A stretch of 64,000 nt of DNA from Streptomyces sp. CG1 (GCF_041080625.1 NZ_CP163518.1:4650001-4714000); one strand, 5' to 3'; counted from the stretch's first letter, positions 26,449 to 34,984 are shown. Notes: a model not told the origin generated them from the letters alone. Made by a program: numbers and translations.

Positions 26449-28410
26449 ATGGAACACGACCGAGAACAGAAGACGGGACACGGGGAGTGCCTTCAGGTGG
26501 CCACAGCGGAGCCGACACGCGCTGACGACGCCGATCCGGGCCCGGGATCCGGCCCGCGAATACGCGTGTCCGAAGCCGGCCCGGAGGGGCACACGGATCA
26601 CACCGGCCCCACAGGTCACACCGGCCCCTCGGACGGCCCTACCGACAGTGAGCGTCCCGGCCCGCCCGACGGCCCCGATGCGCGCCCGGGGCGACTTGCG
26701 CGCCTGCTCGCCGCCGCCGAGCCCCTGCGCCGGCGGCTGCTGCGGCACCCCGTGCTGTCCATAACGGCCCTCGCGGGGGTCCTGCACATCATCTGGTTCT
26801 TCACGTTCGCGAACAGTGGTGGCGATCTCGCGGCGCAGGACGCCTGGGCGGAGTTCGTCGGCCGGCACCCGGACTCGGCGTACAACCTCGCCTGGTACGG
26901 CGGTATGCACCCGGTGTCGTACAGCGTGGTGTCGCCGTATCTGATGGCCGTCCTCGGCGTCCGTACGACGATGATGATCGCCGGGACGGTCTCGGCGGGC
27001 CTGCTCACGATGGTCCTGATCCGCAGCCGGGCGGTGCGGAACCCGCTGTGGGCGTCGCTCGCCGGGGTCGTCGCGCTGCTGTGCAACGCGATCTCGGGCC
27101 GGGTGACCTTCGGGCTCGGCACGATGTTCGCGCTCGGCGCCGTCGCGGCTGTCTTCTGCTGGCCGTACCGATGGCGGCACAAACGCTGGGCGAAGGCGGC
27201 GGTGGCCGCCCCGCTGGCCGGTCTGTCCACCATGGCCTCGCCCGTCTCGGGGCTGTTCGTCGGGCTGGTCGCGGTCGCGCTGTTCCTGCAGAAGCGGCGG
27301 CCGGGCGCCTGGGCGCTGGGGCTCGCCCCGACGGTGGTGGTCGGCGCCTCGTACTTCCTGTTCCCGTTCTCCGGCACCCAGCCGATGACGATCGGCTCGG
27401 TGATCCTGCCCCTGGCCTACGGCCTGCTGTGCCTGTTCCTGGTCCCCAAGGAGTGGGTGACGGTCCGGCTGACGGCCGGCGTGTACAGCCTCGGCGTGGT
27501 CCTGGTCTGGGTGATCAACTCGCAGATCGGCTCGAACATCTCCCGGCTGCCGATGCTGTTCGCGGGTGCGACGCTGGTGGCCGCGCTGCCGTTCACGGTG
27601 CGGAAGTCGCGCAGGTGGTACGCGACCGTCCTGGCGCTGCTCGGCTTCGCCGGCTGGGTCGGCTTCAAGTCGGTGGACGACATCGTGCACACCACCCCGG
27701 CCGCGTCCTGGGCCCGTGAACTCGCCCCGCTCGTCCACCAGCTGCAGAAGGCCGGCGCGGAGAAGGGCCGGGTCGAGGTCGTCCCGGCGCGCTCGCACCG
27801 CGAGGCGTCCGCGCTCGCGCCGTACGTGAACCTGGCGCGCGGCTGGAACCGGCAGGCCGACATGGAGCGCAACCCGCTCTTCTACGACGACACCCTCAAC
27901 TCGGCGAATTACCACGAGTGGCTCCAGCGCTGGGCCGTCCACTTCGTCGTCCTGCCGAAGGACAACCCCGACGGCGACGGCGGCGAACGCGAGCGGCAGC
28001 TGCTGCGGCGCGGGATGCCGTATCTGAAGCAGGTCTGGGGCGACGCCAACTGGCAGCTGTTCCAGGTCACCGATGCGACGCCGCTCGCCGAGCCCAATGC
28101 GGTGGTGGAGCAGGCCGGGCAGGGCGAGATGACGCTTCAGGTGAGCAAGGCCGGGCGGATCCTGATCAGGATCCCGTACTCGCCGTGGCTGAGCATCGTC
28201 GACGAGCACGGCAAGAGCCTGAAGGCTCCGCAGCAGACACCGGCGAAGACGTACGTCAACACCAACGGGTGTCTGATGGAGACGCCGCAGGACGCCAAGG
28301 GCGACAAGTGGACGATGTTGCTGGCGCCGAAGGCGGGCACCTACCGGCTGGCGGCGCCGTACCAGCTTCCCCGGGGCACGCCCTGCCCGGACGTGTTCAA
28401 GACGCGCTGA
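26449..28410 (+). CDS. Multi-spanning membrane protein, MFS/glycosyltransferase-like, function unknown
   Basis: 653 aa protein. A disordered 85-residue N-terminus (DHTGPTGHTGPSDGPT) is followed by roughly 10 to 12 hydrophobic helices and a soluble C-terminal domain of about 180 residues after the last helix. The second region LAAQDAWAEFVGRHPDSAYNLAWYGGMHPVSYSVVSPYL looks like the first extracytoplasmic loop of GT-C-type glycosyltransferases. No transporter signature is clear. ATG 26449 is used here; GTG 26497 has a stronger GGGGAG site and may be the real start. It lies 218 bp after the carboxypeptidase gene, so a cell-envelope role is plausible. Confidence 0.75.
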   Translation: MEHDREQKTGHGECLQVATAEPTRADDADPGPGSGPRIRVSEAGPEGHTDHTGPTGHTGPSDGPTDSERPGPPDGPDARPGRLARLLAAAEPLRRRLLRHPVLSITALAGVLHIIWFFTFANSGGDLAAQDAWAEFVGRHPDSAYNLAWYGGMHPVSYSVVSPYLMAVLGVRTTMMIAGTVSAGLLTMVLIRSRAVRNPLWASLAGVVALLCNAISGRVTFGLGTMFALGAVAAVFCWPYRWRHKRWAKAAVAAPLAGLSTMASPVSGLFVGLVAVALFLQKRRPGAWALGLAPTVVVGASYFLFPFSGTQPMTIGSVILPLAYGLLCLFLVPKEWVTVRLTAGVYSLGVVLVWVINSQIGSNISRLPMLFAGATLVAALPFTVRKSRRWYATVLALLGFAGWVGFKSVDDIVHTTPAASWARELAPLVHQLQKAGAEKGRVEVVPARSHREASALAPYVNLARGWNRQADMERNPLFYDDTLNSANYHEWLQRWAVHFVVLPKDNPDGDGGERERQLLRRGMPYLKQVWGDANWQLFQVTDATPLAEPNAVVEQAGQGEMTLQVSKAGRILIRIPYSPWLSIVDEHGKSLKAPQQTPAKTYVNTNGCLMETPQDAKGDKWTMLLAPKAGTYRLAAPYQLPRGTPCPDVFKTR

Positions 28411-28440
28411 GACGGTGAGCCTCGGTTGGGGTCCTGAGCC

Positions 28441-29313
28441 TCAGCGGAGGCGGTCCACGTAGGTGTCGGTGCCCGCAATCGTCGGGATGAACGGCGCCAC
28501 CAGCTCCACCCTGCCCAGCCCGGAGTCCGAGACGTCCGCGTCGAGCCCGGTGAAGTGCTCCTCCCAGCACTCCCGTGGGTCCCGCTCCAGGAACCACAGC
28601 AGGGTCAGCCGGGTGTCCGTGCCCTCGACCTGTTTGACGTAGGTCATGCGGTCGCCGGGCAGCGGGGTGGGCCGGAACACGGTCACCAGCGCGGCCGGGG
28701 AGCCTGAGAGGCGCTTCGGCAGGTGCCGGCCGCGCAGCCACCGCAGCAGTTCCGCCCGCTGTCCGGCCGACTCGCTGTCGATCACCTCCAGCACCAGCCC
28801 GGCGTACGGGTGGTCGAGGGCGTGGAAGTCCCTGGGGCCCGCCGCGCCGTCCCGGTACACGGTCGTCTCGTGGTCCTGGAACGACGTGAAGACGTGGGTG
28901 CGGTCGTGGTAGACGCGGGCGTCTCGGTTGAGGCGCTTGTTGATGGCGACGGTCCACTTCATGTGGTCGTCGTAGCGGCCGTCGGTGATCCAGTAGGTGG
29001 ACAGATAGCAGCCTGCGGTGACCGGTTGGGCGACGGCCGACTTCTCGGGAGACCGCAGGAGCTGCAGATCCCGCGTCGCCACCCAGCGGCGGCCCGCGTA
29101 CATCCAGGGCATGGCCATCGCGCCGGCGTAGTAGTGGTCGTCCTCGTACCAGCGGTTGTAGGCGTACTCGTGGCCGGGGTGCGGCTCGACCATGGTGATC
29201 AGGGCGTGGCCCGGGCGGACGCCGTACGGGCCCACGGCGGCCAGTTCGCCGTACGTCTCGCTGCGGGTGTCCGCGCTGTCCGGGCTCGTGTCCGCGCTCA
29301 TGTCCTCGCTCAC
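28441..29313 (-). CDS. Unknown protein, two dimeric alpha/beta barrel (EthD/ABM-like) halves
   Basis: 290 aa. I do not recognise a named family. The segment HALITMVEPHPGHEYAYNRWYEDDHYYAGAM resembles the first strand and helix of EthD/antibiotic-monooxygenase-like domains (W-x4-H pattern), and a second similar half may begin near HPYAGLVLEVIDSESAG. The second half ends with RVELVAPFIPTI. No signal peptide. It is divergent from an SDR gene, and the pair share a CTGAC-N5-GTCAG operator at 29361. That links it to the catabolic genes at 43-59 kb. A role as a small cofactor-free enzyme or ligand-binding subunit is inference. Confidence 0.7.
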   Translation of the reverse strand: MSEDMSADTSPDSADTRSETYGELAAVGPYGVRPGHALITMVEPHPGHEYAYNRWYEDDHYYAGAMAMPWMYAGRRWVATRDLQLLRSPEKSAVAQPVTAGCYLSTYWITDGRYDDHMKWTVAINKRLNRDARVYHDRTHVFTSFQDHETTVYRDGAAGPRDFHALDHPYAGLVLEVIDSESAGQRAELLRWLRGRHLPKRLSGSPAALVTVFRPTPLPGDRMTYVKQVEGTDTRLTLLWFLERDPRECWEEHFTGLDADVSDSGLGRVELVAPFIPTIAGTDTYVDRLR

Positions 29314-29360
29314 GGGTTTCCCCTTCCCTCCCCTTCCGTCCTCCTGCGGTCGCCCATACT

Positions 29361-29375
29361 CTGACGCTCCGTCAG
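29361..29375. promoter_or_regulatory. Operator CTGACG-CTC-CGTCAG (regulon site 1)
   Basis: A perfect palindrome with 6-bp arms lies between the divergent gene at 29313 and the SDR at 29406. The same CTGAC-N5-GTCAG word recurs at 48293, 51319, 56679 and 56706, each time in front of catabolic genes. Spacing suits a TetR-family repressor. Confidence 0.75.
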
Positions 29376-29405
29376 ATAAAGCGCCAGGGTCCGGGAGGGG
29401 TCCTC

Positions 29406-30194
29406 ATGCCACTGCTCACCGGCAAGACCGTGGTCGTCTCGGGAGTCGGCGCCGGGCTCGGCCATCAGGTCGCCGCGGCCGTCGTACGGGACGGCGGGAA
29501 CGCGGTGCTCGGGGCGCGCACCGAGGCGAACCTCGCCAAGAGCGCGGCGGAGATCGACCCGGACGGCACGCGTACGGCGTACCGGGCGACGGACATCACC
29601 GACGAGGGGCAGTGCGCGGCGCTGGCGGAGCTGGCGCGGGAGCGGTTCGGCGGCATCGACGCCGTGGTCCATGTCGCGGCCTGGGACTCCTACTTCGGCG
29701 GGCTCGAGGACGCGGACTTCGCGACCTGGCAGTCGGTCATCGACGTGAACCTGCTGGGCAGCCTGCGGATGACCCGGGCGTGCCTGCCGTCACTGAAGGC
29801 GGGCGGCGGCGGTTCCGTGGTCTTCGTCGGGACACAGTCGGCCGTCGCCGCACCCTCGCAGGTGAAGCAGGCCGCCTACGCCGCGTCGAAGGGGGCGCTG
29901 ACCAGCGCGATGTACTCGCTGGCCCGGGAACTGGGGCCGCACCGGATCCGGGTCAACACCGTGCTGCCGGGCTGGATGTGGGGGCCGCCGGTACAGGCGT
30001 ACGTGCAGTTCACCGCGCAGACCGAGGGGGTGCCGGAGGCGGAGGTGCTGGGGCGGCTGACGGAGCGGATGGCGCTGCCGGAGCTGGCGACGGACGAGGA
30101 CGTGGCGGACGCGGCGGTGTTCCTGTCCTCGGACCGGGCGCGGGCCATCACGGGGCAGTCGCTGCTGGTCAACGCGGGGGAACTGATGCGCTGA
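29406..30194 (+). CDS. SDR-family oxidoreductase
   Basis: 262 aa classical SDR. The cofactor loop is SGVGAGLGHQ, HVAAWD replaces the usual NNAG, the active-site region is FVGTQSAVAAPSQVKQAAYAASKGAL with Tyr and Lys, and the C-terminus is GQSLLVNAGELMR. It is controlled with its divergent neighbour by the operator at 29361. Similar SDRs occur in actinobacterial steroid and alicyclic catabolic clusters. The substrate is unknown. Confidence 0.88.
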   Translation: MPLLTGKTVVVSGVGAGLGHQVAAAVVRDGGNAVLGARTEANLAKSAAEIDPDGTRTAYRATDITDEGQCAALAELARERFGGIDAVVHVAAWDSYFGGLEDADFATWQSVIDVNLLGSLRMTRACLPSLKAGGGGSVVFVGTQSAVAAPSQVKQAAYAASKGALTSAMYSLARELGPHRIRVNTVLPGWMWGPPVQAYVQFTAQTEGVPEAEVLGRLTERMALPELATDEDVADAAVFLSSDRARAITGQSLLVNAGELMR

Positions 30195-30218
30195 CCCGAC
30201 CCGCACCCCCTTCAGGGT

Positions 30219-30238
30219 GTTCAGGTAAGTGAACTGAA
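30219..30238. promoter_or_regulatory. Overlapping inverted repeats upstream of the symporter gene
   Basis: GTTCA-N6-TGAAC (30219-30234) overlaps TTCAG-N9-CTGAA (30220-30238) in the 102-bp gap. A TTGACC box follows at 30268. This could be an operator/promoter for the symporter gene. Confidence 0.4.
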
Positions 30239-30296
30239 ATCATCAAGCCGAACATTTTTACGTCGACTTGACCATACACTTGCTTGTCGCGTTCAT

Positions 30297-31880
30297 GTGA
30301 CCGCACTCACGATCGAGCACATGAACAGTCTCGACTGGGCCGTACTCATCGGCTACTTCGGCGTGATGGTGGCGATCGGCGTCTGGTCGCACAAGCGCGT
30401 GGACGACGTCTCCGACTTCTTCACGGCCGGCGGCAAGATGCCCTGGTGGCTGTCCGGCATCTCGCACCACATGTCGGGCTACAGCGCGGTGATGTTCACG
30501 GGGTACGCGGGCATCGCCTACACATACGGCGTCACTTCCTTTGTGACCTGGTCCTTTCCCATCGCGCTCGGCATCGCCATCGGGTCGAGGCTGTTCGCAC
30601 CCCGGATCAACCGACTGCGTTCCCGGCTCCATGTGGCCTCCCCTCTGGAGTACCTGAAGAACCGTTACAACCTGTCCACCCAGCAGGCGCTCGCCTGGTC
30701 CGGCATGCTGCTGAAGATCGTGGACGTGGGCGCCAAGTGGGCCGCCATCGCCACCCTGTTGTCGGTGTTCACGGGTGTGTCGTTGAACCAGGGCATCCTC
30801 ATCACCGGCGCGATCACCGCCGTGTACTGCACGATCGGCGGCCTGTGGGCGGACGCGCTGACCGAACTCGGCCAGTTCGTCATCCAGTTGCTCGCGGGTG
30901 TCTCGATGTTCGTGGCGGTCGTACTGAAGCTGAACGACCAGCACATCGGCTTCTTCGACGCCTGGAACCAGCCGGTCCTGCACGGCCACGGCAAGCCGCT
31001 GGTGGGCCCTTACGGAACGGTCTTCCTCCTCGCGTTTCTGTTCATCAAGCTCTTCGAATACAACGGCGGCATGCTCAACCAGGCGCAGCGGTACATGGCG
31101 ACGGGCAGCGCCCGCGAGGCCGAGCGCGGCGCCCGCCTGTCGGCGGTCCTGTGGCTGGTCTGGCCGGTGGTGTTGTTCTTCCCGATGTGGATGTCCCCGC
31201 TCCTGGTCCACGCCCAGAAGCCGGACGGCTCCGACTCCTACGGCCTGATGACCGAACAGCTGCTGCCGCACGGGCTGTTGGGCCTGGTCGTCGTCGGCTT
31301 CTTCTCCCACACGATGGCCATGTGCTCCTCCGACGCGAACGCGATCGCGGCGGTGTTCACGCGGGACGTGGCGCCGGTACTGTCCTCTCGCGCGCGGGCC
31401 TGGGGTGCGCGCTCGGGTCTGATCGCGGCGCGCGTGACGACGGTCGTCTTCCTGGGCCTGTCGATGGCTGTCGCCACCCAGGTCAACTCCCCCGCTTTCA
31501 AGGACATCATCACCGTCGTCATCAAGTGGGTGGCCGGTCTGATGGGGCCGATCGCGATCCCGATGATGCTGGGTCTGCTCCGGCCGTTCCGCCGTTCCGG
31601 TCCTACGGCGGCGCTGACCAGCTGGGCGGCGGGGCTGCTGGCGTTCTGGCTGGTGAACTACCCCGTCAACTGGAACGTCTCCGGCGGAGTGCCCCTGCAG
31701 TACCAGGTGTCGGTGCCACTGGCGGTTTCCCTGGTGCTGTACATCGTCATCGGTTTCGTGAAACCGGAGGAGACCCCGGAGCGGCTGGCGATCATCGAGA
31801 AGGTCAATACCGACGGGGACGGGGTGGCGGCTGTACCGGTCCCCGCGGGTGCCGGGGACGATGTGGTCGGGGCGCCGTAG
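30297..31880 (+). CDS. Sodium:solute symporter (SSS family)
   Basis: 527 aa transporter with about 13 hydrophobic helices. The N-terminus has LIGYFGVMVAIGVWSHKRVDDVSDFFTAGGKMPWW, typical of SSS proteins, then SGYSAVMFTGYAG and VFTRDVAPVLSS. It is likely a sodium-coupled uptake system for a sugar, polyol or carboxylate. GTG 30297 has no clear ribosome site; ATG 30321 is an alternative start that also begins right before the first helix. The gene could be read from a near-leaderless mRNA. It follows the SDR gene on the same strand, but the repeats at 30219 suggest its own control. Confidence 0.9.
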   Translation: MTALTIEHMNSLDWAVLIGYFGVMVAIGVWSHKRVDDVSDFFTAGGKMPWWLSGISHHMSGYSAVMFTGYAGIAYTYGVTSFVTWSFPIALGIAIGSRLFAPRINRLRSRLHVASPLEYLKNRYNLSTQQALAWSGMLLKIVDVGAKWAAIATLLSVFTGVSLNQGILITGAITAVYCTIGGLWADALTELGQFVIQLLAGVSMFVAVVLKLNDQHIGFFDAWNQPVLHGHGKPLVGPYGTVFLLAFLFIKLFEYNGGMLNQAQRYMATGSAREAERGARLSAVLWLVWPVVLFFPMWMSPLLVHAQKPDGSDSYGLMTEQLLPHGLLGLVVVGFFSHTMAMCSSDANAIAAVFTRDVAPVLSSRARAWGARSGLIAARVTTVVFLGLSMAVATQVNSPAFKDIITVVIKWVAGLMGPIAIPMMLGLLRPFRRSGPTAALTSWAAGLLAFWLVNYPVNWNVSGGVPLQYQVSVPLAVSLVLYIVIGFVKPEETPERLAIIEKVNTDGDGVAAVPVPAGAGDDVVGAP

Positions 31881-31950
31881 GCGTTACGGCAGTGCCGTCG
31901 GCTCAGTGGTACCGCCGCCGGCGCGGGCGAGCGAAATCCACCCGCCCTCC

Positions 31951-33066
31951 TCAGGCCCGCGGGTACCGCGCCAGCCAGCCCGGTGCGGACCCCGCGGGGC
32001 CGTGCAGCGCGGGGCCCTGGGTCATCTCCATCGCGAAGTCGTCGGCGAGTTCCAGCATCGTCGGCCGGCCCTCCAGCTCCGTCAGCCAGCCCGGCGGGAG
32101 GGCCGTCTCGCCGTGCAGGGCGCCGAGCAGCCCGCCGGTCAACGCGCCCGCCGCCGCCGACGGCCCGCCCTGGTTCACCGCCAGGCACAGCCCGTGCCGT
32201 ACGTCCTCCCCCACCAGCGCGCAGTACACGGACGCCCCCAGCAACCCGTCCGCCGTACCGTCCCCGGCCAGCTCCTCCACCCTGGTCGGGCTGGGTATCC
32301 CCTGCCGCACCGCCCCGAGGGCGTGCTGCAGGGCGTGCGAGACGGGCTGGTGGCCGGGGCGGGCGGCGAGCAGGGCGAGGGCCCGCTGCACGGCGCCGTC
32401 CAGGCTCTCTCCCCGGGCCAGCGCATGCACGATCACGGCGTACGCGCCCGCCGAGAGGTAGGCGATCGGATGCCCGTGGCTCTGCACCGCGCACTCCACC
32501 GCCAGCTGCACGACGAGCTGCGGCTCCCAGCCGACCAGCAGCCCGAAGGGAGCGGAGCGGGCCACGGCCTCCGGGCCCAGCTCGCCGGGGTTCTTCGGTG
32601 ACTCCAGGGTGCCCAGGGTGTCGTCGCCGAAGCCGACGAGCAGGGCCCGGGTCGGCTCGCGGCGGGCGTAGAGCCACTCCTCGCGGGCGAGCCAGCCGTC
32701 GTCCTTGCGGCGCTCGTCGGGCCCCCAGTCCCGCTGGGTGGCCGCCCAGCGCAGATACGCCCGGTGCAGATCGGTCGGCGGATGCCAGGCGCCGGTGTCG
32801 CGGCGCACCTGGGCGCGTATCAGCCCGTCCAGGGTGAAGAGGGTGAGCTGGGTGTGATGCGTCACAGTGCCGCGCCGACCGTGCCCGAAGGCCAGGTCGA
32901 GCAGCCCCTCGGGGCCGTACGTCGCCCGGATCTCCTCCAGGGAGAGCGGGTCGGCGGGCCCGCCGAGCGCATCGCCCACGGCGGCCCCCAGCAGAGTGCC
33001 GCGCACCCTGCTGCGGAAGTCCTGTTGTTCGGAACGGCCCCAGACGGCGCCGGATGTCGCACCCAT
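31951..33066 (-). CDS. ADP-ribosylglycohydrolase-fold protein lacking metal ligands (probable pseudoenzyme)
   Basis: 371 aa all-helical DraG/ARH-fold protein: FRSRVRGTLLGAAVGDALGGP at 17-37, then helices and the C-terminal LTGGLLGALHGE. In active family members two Mg sites are formed by T-D-D-T and by a late D-x-D-x-T. Here the first reads T69-H70-H71-T72 and the second N298-Q-G-G-P302-S-A304-A-A306-G, so every metal-binding Asp is gone. ATG 33066 has a good GGAGG site. The reading frame is intact and codon use normal, so the protein is probably made. It may bind ADP-ribose without cleaving it. Confidence 0.85.
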   Translation of the reverse strand: MGATSGAVWGRSEQQDFRSRVRGTLLGAAVGDALGGPADPLSLEEIRATYGPEGLLDLAFGHGRRGTVTHHTQLTLFTLDGLIRAQVRRDTGAWHPPTDLHRAYLRWAATQRDWGPDERRKDDGWLAREEWLYARREPTRALLVGFGDDTLGTLESPKNPGELGPEAVARSAPFGLLVGWEPQLVVQLAVECAVQSHGHPIAYLSAGAYAVIVHALARGESLDGAVQRALALLAARPGHQPVSHALQHALGAVRQGIPSPTRVEELAGDGTADGLLGASVYCALVGEDVRHGLCLAVNQGGPSAAAGALTGGLLGALHGETALPPGWLTELEGRPTMLELADDFAMEMTQGPALHGPAGSAPGWLARYPRA

Positions 33067-33290
33067 GCAGACCTCCTCACGGCACCGTCCGTCCGTACGA
33101 CGCTCAGCACTGTAATCGACAGCGAACGGCGCGTTCACGGGGGCAAATCACCCGGTGCGGGTCATTCCCGGCCCTTCAGGGCTCTCTCAAGGGCACCAAG
33201 CGCCAGCCACTGCTGGAGTCGATCTCCTGCCGGTTCACCCCGGACCTCGTCCCGGCCGCCGGGAGCTGAGCCCGGCCGGCTGCGGCCGGT

Positions 33291-33470
33291 TCAGCCGTAC
33301 CACGTGACGTTGCAGACGTAGACCCACTCGTGGCGGGGTACGGCAAGGAAGCTGATGAAGCCGCGACCACCGGATGTCGAACTCGCGCAGCCCGCCCTCG
33401 CGGTCGAGAGGCCGACCCACCTTGACGGCGTCGTGGCCCAGTCCATGACCCGCTGCGACCCGGTAGCTGG
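33291..33470 (-). pseudogene. Frameshifted coding remnant, unknown family
   Basis: On the minus strand one frame reads SSYRVAAGHGLGHDAVKVGR then LDREGGLREFDIRWSR. At about 33358 it must shift to another frame reading FISFLAVPRHEWVYVCNVTW followed by TGA at 33291. Both pieces have strong GC3 bias and protein-like composition, and they join without loss. No start codon with a ribosome site is evident. The family was not recognised. Confidence 0.35.
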
Positions 33471-33526
33471 ATTCGGATGTGGTCTTTTTGATTCATGTCA
33501 CCCAGCGTGGCTGCCTGTACGTACTC

Positions 33527-33546
33527 TGTGACTGTCGTACGTCACA
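33527..33546. promoter_or_regulatory. Inverted repeat before the XRE gene
   Basis: TGTGAC-N8-GTCACA is directly upstream of the ribosome site for the XRE gene at 33557. It is a possible autoregulatory operator. Confidence 0.4.
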
Positions 33547-33556
33547 AGGGGGCAGC

Positions 33557-34369
33557 ATGGAGGACGAGGAAGCCGAGGCCGTACTCAGGGCGGTCGGGCG
33601 GCAGATCAAGTTGTGGCGGGAAGCCGCCGGGCTGAAGCAGGGGGAGTTCGGGGCCGCGATCGGATACAGCGAGGACCTGATCTCGGCCGTTGAACGCGCG
33701 GTACGCACTCCGCAACCCGAGTTCCTGGACGCCGCCGATGAAGTGCTGGGCGCCGGCGGGAAGTTGGCCGCGATGAAGGCCGACGTGGAGAAGGCCAGGT
33801 ACCCGAAGAAGGTGCGGGATCTGACCAAGTTGGAGGAGGAGGCCATCGAACTCGGGGCCTACGCCAACCATTACGTGCACGGCCTGTTGCAGACCCCCGA
33901 GTACGCAAGGGCCTTGTACACGATGCGACGCCCGTCGTATACCGAGGACGAAATCGACCGCCATGTCAGTGCACGCCTGGCACGGCAGGAAGTCTTCGAG
34001 CGAGTGCCACGTCCGACTCTCACCTTCGTCCAGGAGGAGGTGACCCTGCGGCGGCCCATCGGCGGTTGGCCCGTGTTGCAAAGGCAACTGGAACACCTCC
34101 TGTCCATCGGGAGGTTGAGGCACGTCGAGATCCAGGTGATGCCAAACGACCGCGAGGATCACGCGGGAATGGGCGGGCCCATCCGCCTGCTGAAGCTCCG
34201 GAACGGCAAGACAGTGGCCCACGAAGAGGGACAGACCTACAGCCGTGTGGTCAGTGATCCACGGGAGGTACAACTCGTCGAGATGCGCTATGGGATTATC
34301 CGGGCGCAGGCTCTCTCGCCCCGGGAGTCGCTGGCCTTTATTGAGAAGCTGATCGGAGAAGCGGCATGA
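33557..34369 (+). CDS. XRE-family regulator with DUF5753 (second pair)
   Basis: 270 aa. The N-terminal helix-turn-helix has LKQGEFGAAIGYSEDLISAVERAVRTP. The DUF5753 part has ANHYVHGLLQTPEYARAL, DRHVSARLARQEVF, VTLRRPIGGWPVLQRQL and VQVMPNDREDHAGMGGP. The ATG follows AAGGGGGC. Its last codons overlap the DUF397 gene (ATGA), so the two are coupled. This is the second XRE/DUF397 pair in the window. The surrounding broken genes suggest that this pair sits in a more mobile or decaying stretch than the one at 21-22 kb. Confidence 0.92.
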   Translation: MEDEEAEAVLRAVGRQIKLWREAAGLKQGEFGAAIGYSEDLISAVERAVRTPQPEFLDAADEVLGAGGKLAAMKADVEKARYPKKVRDLTKLEEEAIELGAYANHYVHGLLQTPEYARALYTMRRPSYTEDEIDRHVSARLARQEVFERVPRPTLTFVQEEVTLRRPIGGWPVLQRQLEHLLSIGRLRHVEIQVMPNDREDHAGMGGPIRLLKLRNGKTVAHEEGQTYSRVVSDPREVQLVEMRYGIIRAQALSPRESLAFIEKLIGEAA

Positions 34370-34554
34370 CCTCCACCCCACTGAACTGGTTCAAGAGCAG
34401 CTACAGCAGCAACGAGGGCCCCGACTGCGTCGAAATAGCCATGACCCCCGCCACCATCCACATCCGCGACTCCAAAGACAAGGACCGCGCTCAACTCACC
34501 GTCACCGGCGCCACCTGGACGGAGTTCGTCGGCTTCGCCGCTCACTCCGCATAG
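34366..34554 (+). CDS. DUF397 small protein
   Basis: 62 aa with the DUF397 signature NWFKSSYSSNEGPDCVEIA and IRDSK, ending in WTEFVGFAAH. The 4-bp overlap with the XRE gene shows translational coupling. It is the presumed small partner of the upstream regulator. Confidence 0.92.
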   Translation: MTSTPLNWFKSSYSSNEGPDCVEIAMTPATIHIRDSKDKDRAQLTVTGATWTEFVGFAAHSA

Positions 34555-34557
34555 CGC

Positions 34558-34899
34558 GCCTGGACGGCGTCCCGGGACGGTGAGCCGCAGGACCTCCGTC
34601 ACGACCGGCTCGGCCACCACTCCCCGTTCGGTCAGCAGCCCCCGCGCCTCCGCTTCCGTGAACGGCCCGAGCGGTATCTCCGTCATGAAGTCCGCGAAGC
34701 CGCCCCAGCGGGCTCTGTCGAAGGGGTGCTGGCCCGCCGTGACCACGACCACGTTGGCGGGCAGCGCGCGGTGGCGTTCGTCCTCAGGAGGGAGGTCCAG
34801 GTTTTCGCGGAACGCAGCTCGTTCATCGCTGCGGCCGACGAAACCAGACCGCCTTCGCCGCCCGATCAGCTCCTGCATCGACGGCCGTGCCTGCGCCAT
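34558..34899 (-). pseudogene. Internally deleted fragment of a STAND-type ATPase/regulator
   Basis: From ATG 34899 the protein starts MAQARPSMQELIGRRRRSG followed by FVGRSDERAAFRENLD, a common N-terminus of large Streptomyces NTPase/TPR proteins. Directly after DERHR the text jumps to ALPANVVVVTAGQHPFDRAR and then PFTEAEARGLL, which belong about 100 or more residues later in such proteins. The P-loop region in between is missing. The frame stays open but then runs off antisense to the DUF397 gene with no family-like C-terminus. This looks like a remnant with an in-frame deletion and lost 3' end. Confidence 0.6.
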
Positions 34900-34984
34900 C
34901 CGTCCGCCCCTCCCCCAGTCGGCGCTCCCATTCTGGCGCAATGGCCACGCGCTGACCTGGCCTGTGGTGAGGGAGAATTCAGCC

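Larger units (their letters stand above)
33067..33556. other. 490-bp region without an intact gene
   Basis: The region holds the ADP-ribosylglycohydrolase leader, a frameshifted coding remnant on the minus strand (33291-33470), and the promoter region of the XRE gene with an inverted repeat at 33527-33546. Nothing else was recognised. Confidence 0.5.

Noticed and set aside
24143..26518. 791-codon antisense frame over the carboxypeptidase gene
   Set aside because: Mirror of the repetitive Ala/Glu region with Arg/Gly-rich text; no start signal or domain.
25978..28209. 743-codon antisense frame over the membrane protein gene
   Set aside because: Charged, repetitive translation with no family features; the plus-strand product has clear membrane helices.
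33176..33496. 106-codon minus-strand frame as an intact gene
   Set aside because: Arg/Ser/Pro-rich text; the better coding signal is in the other two frames (frameshifted remnant).
34288..34557. Extension of the ATPase fragment under the DUF397 gene
   Set aside because: It is antisense to a well-supported DUF397 gene and loses family-like sequence after about 34558.
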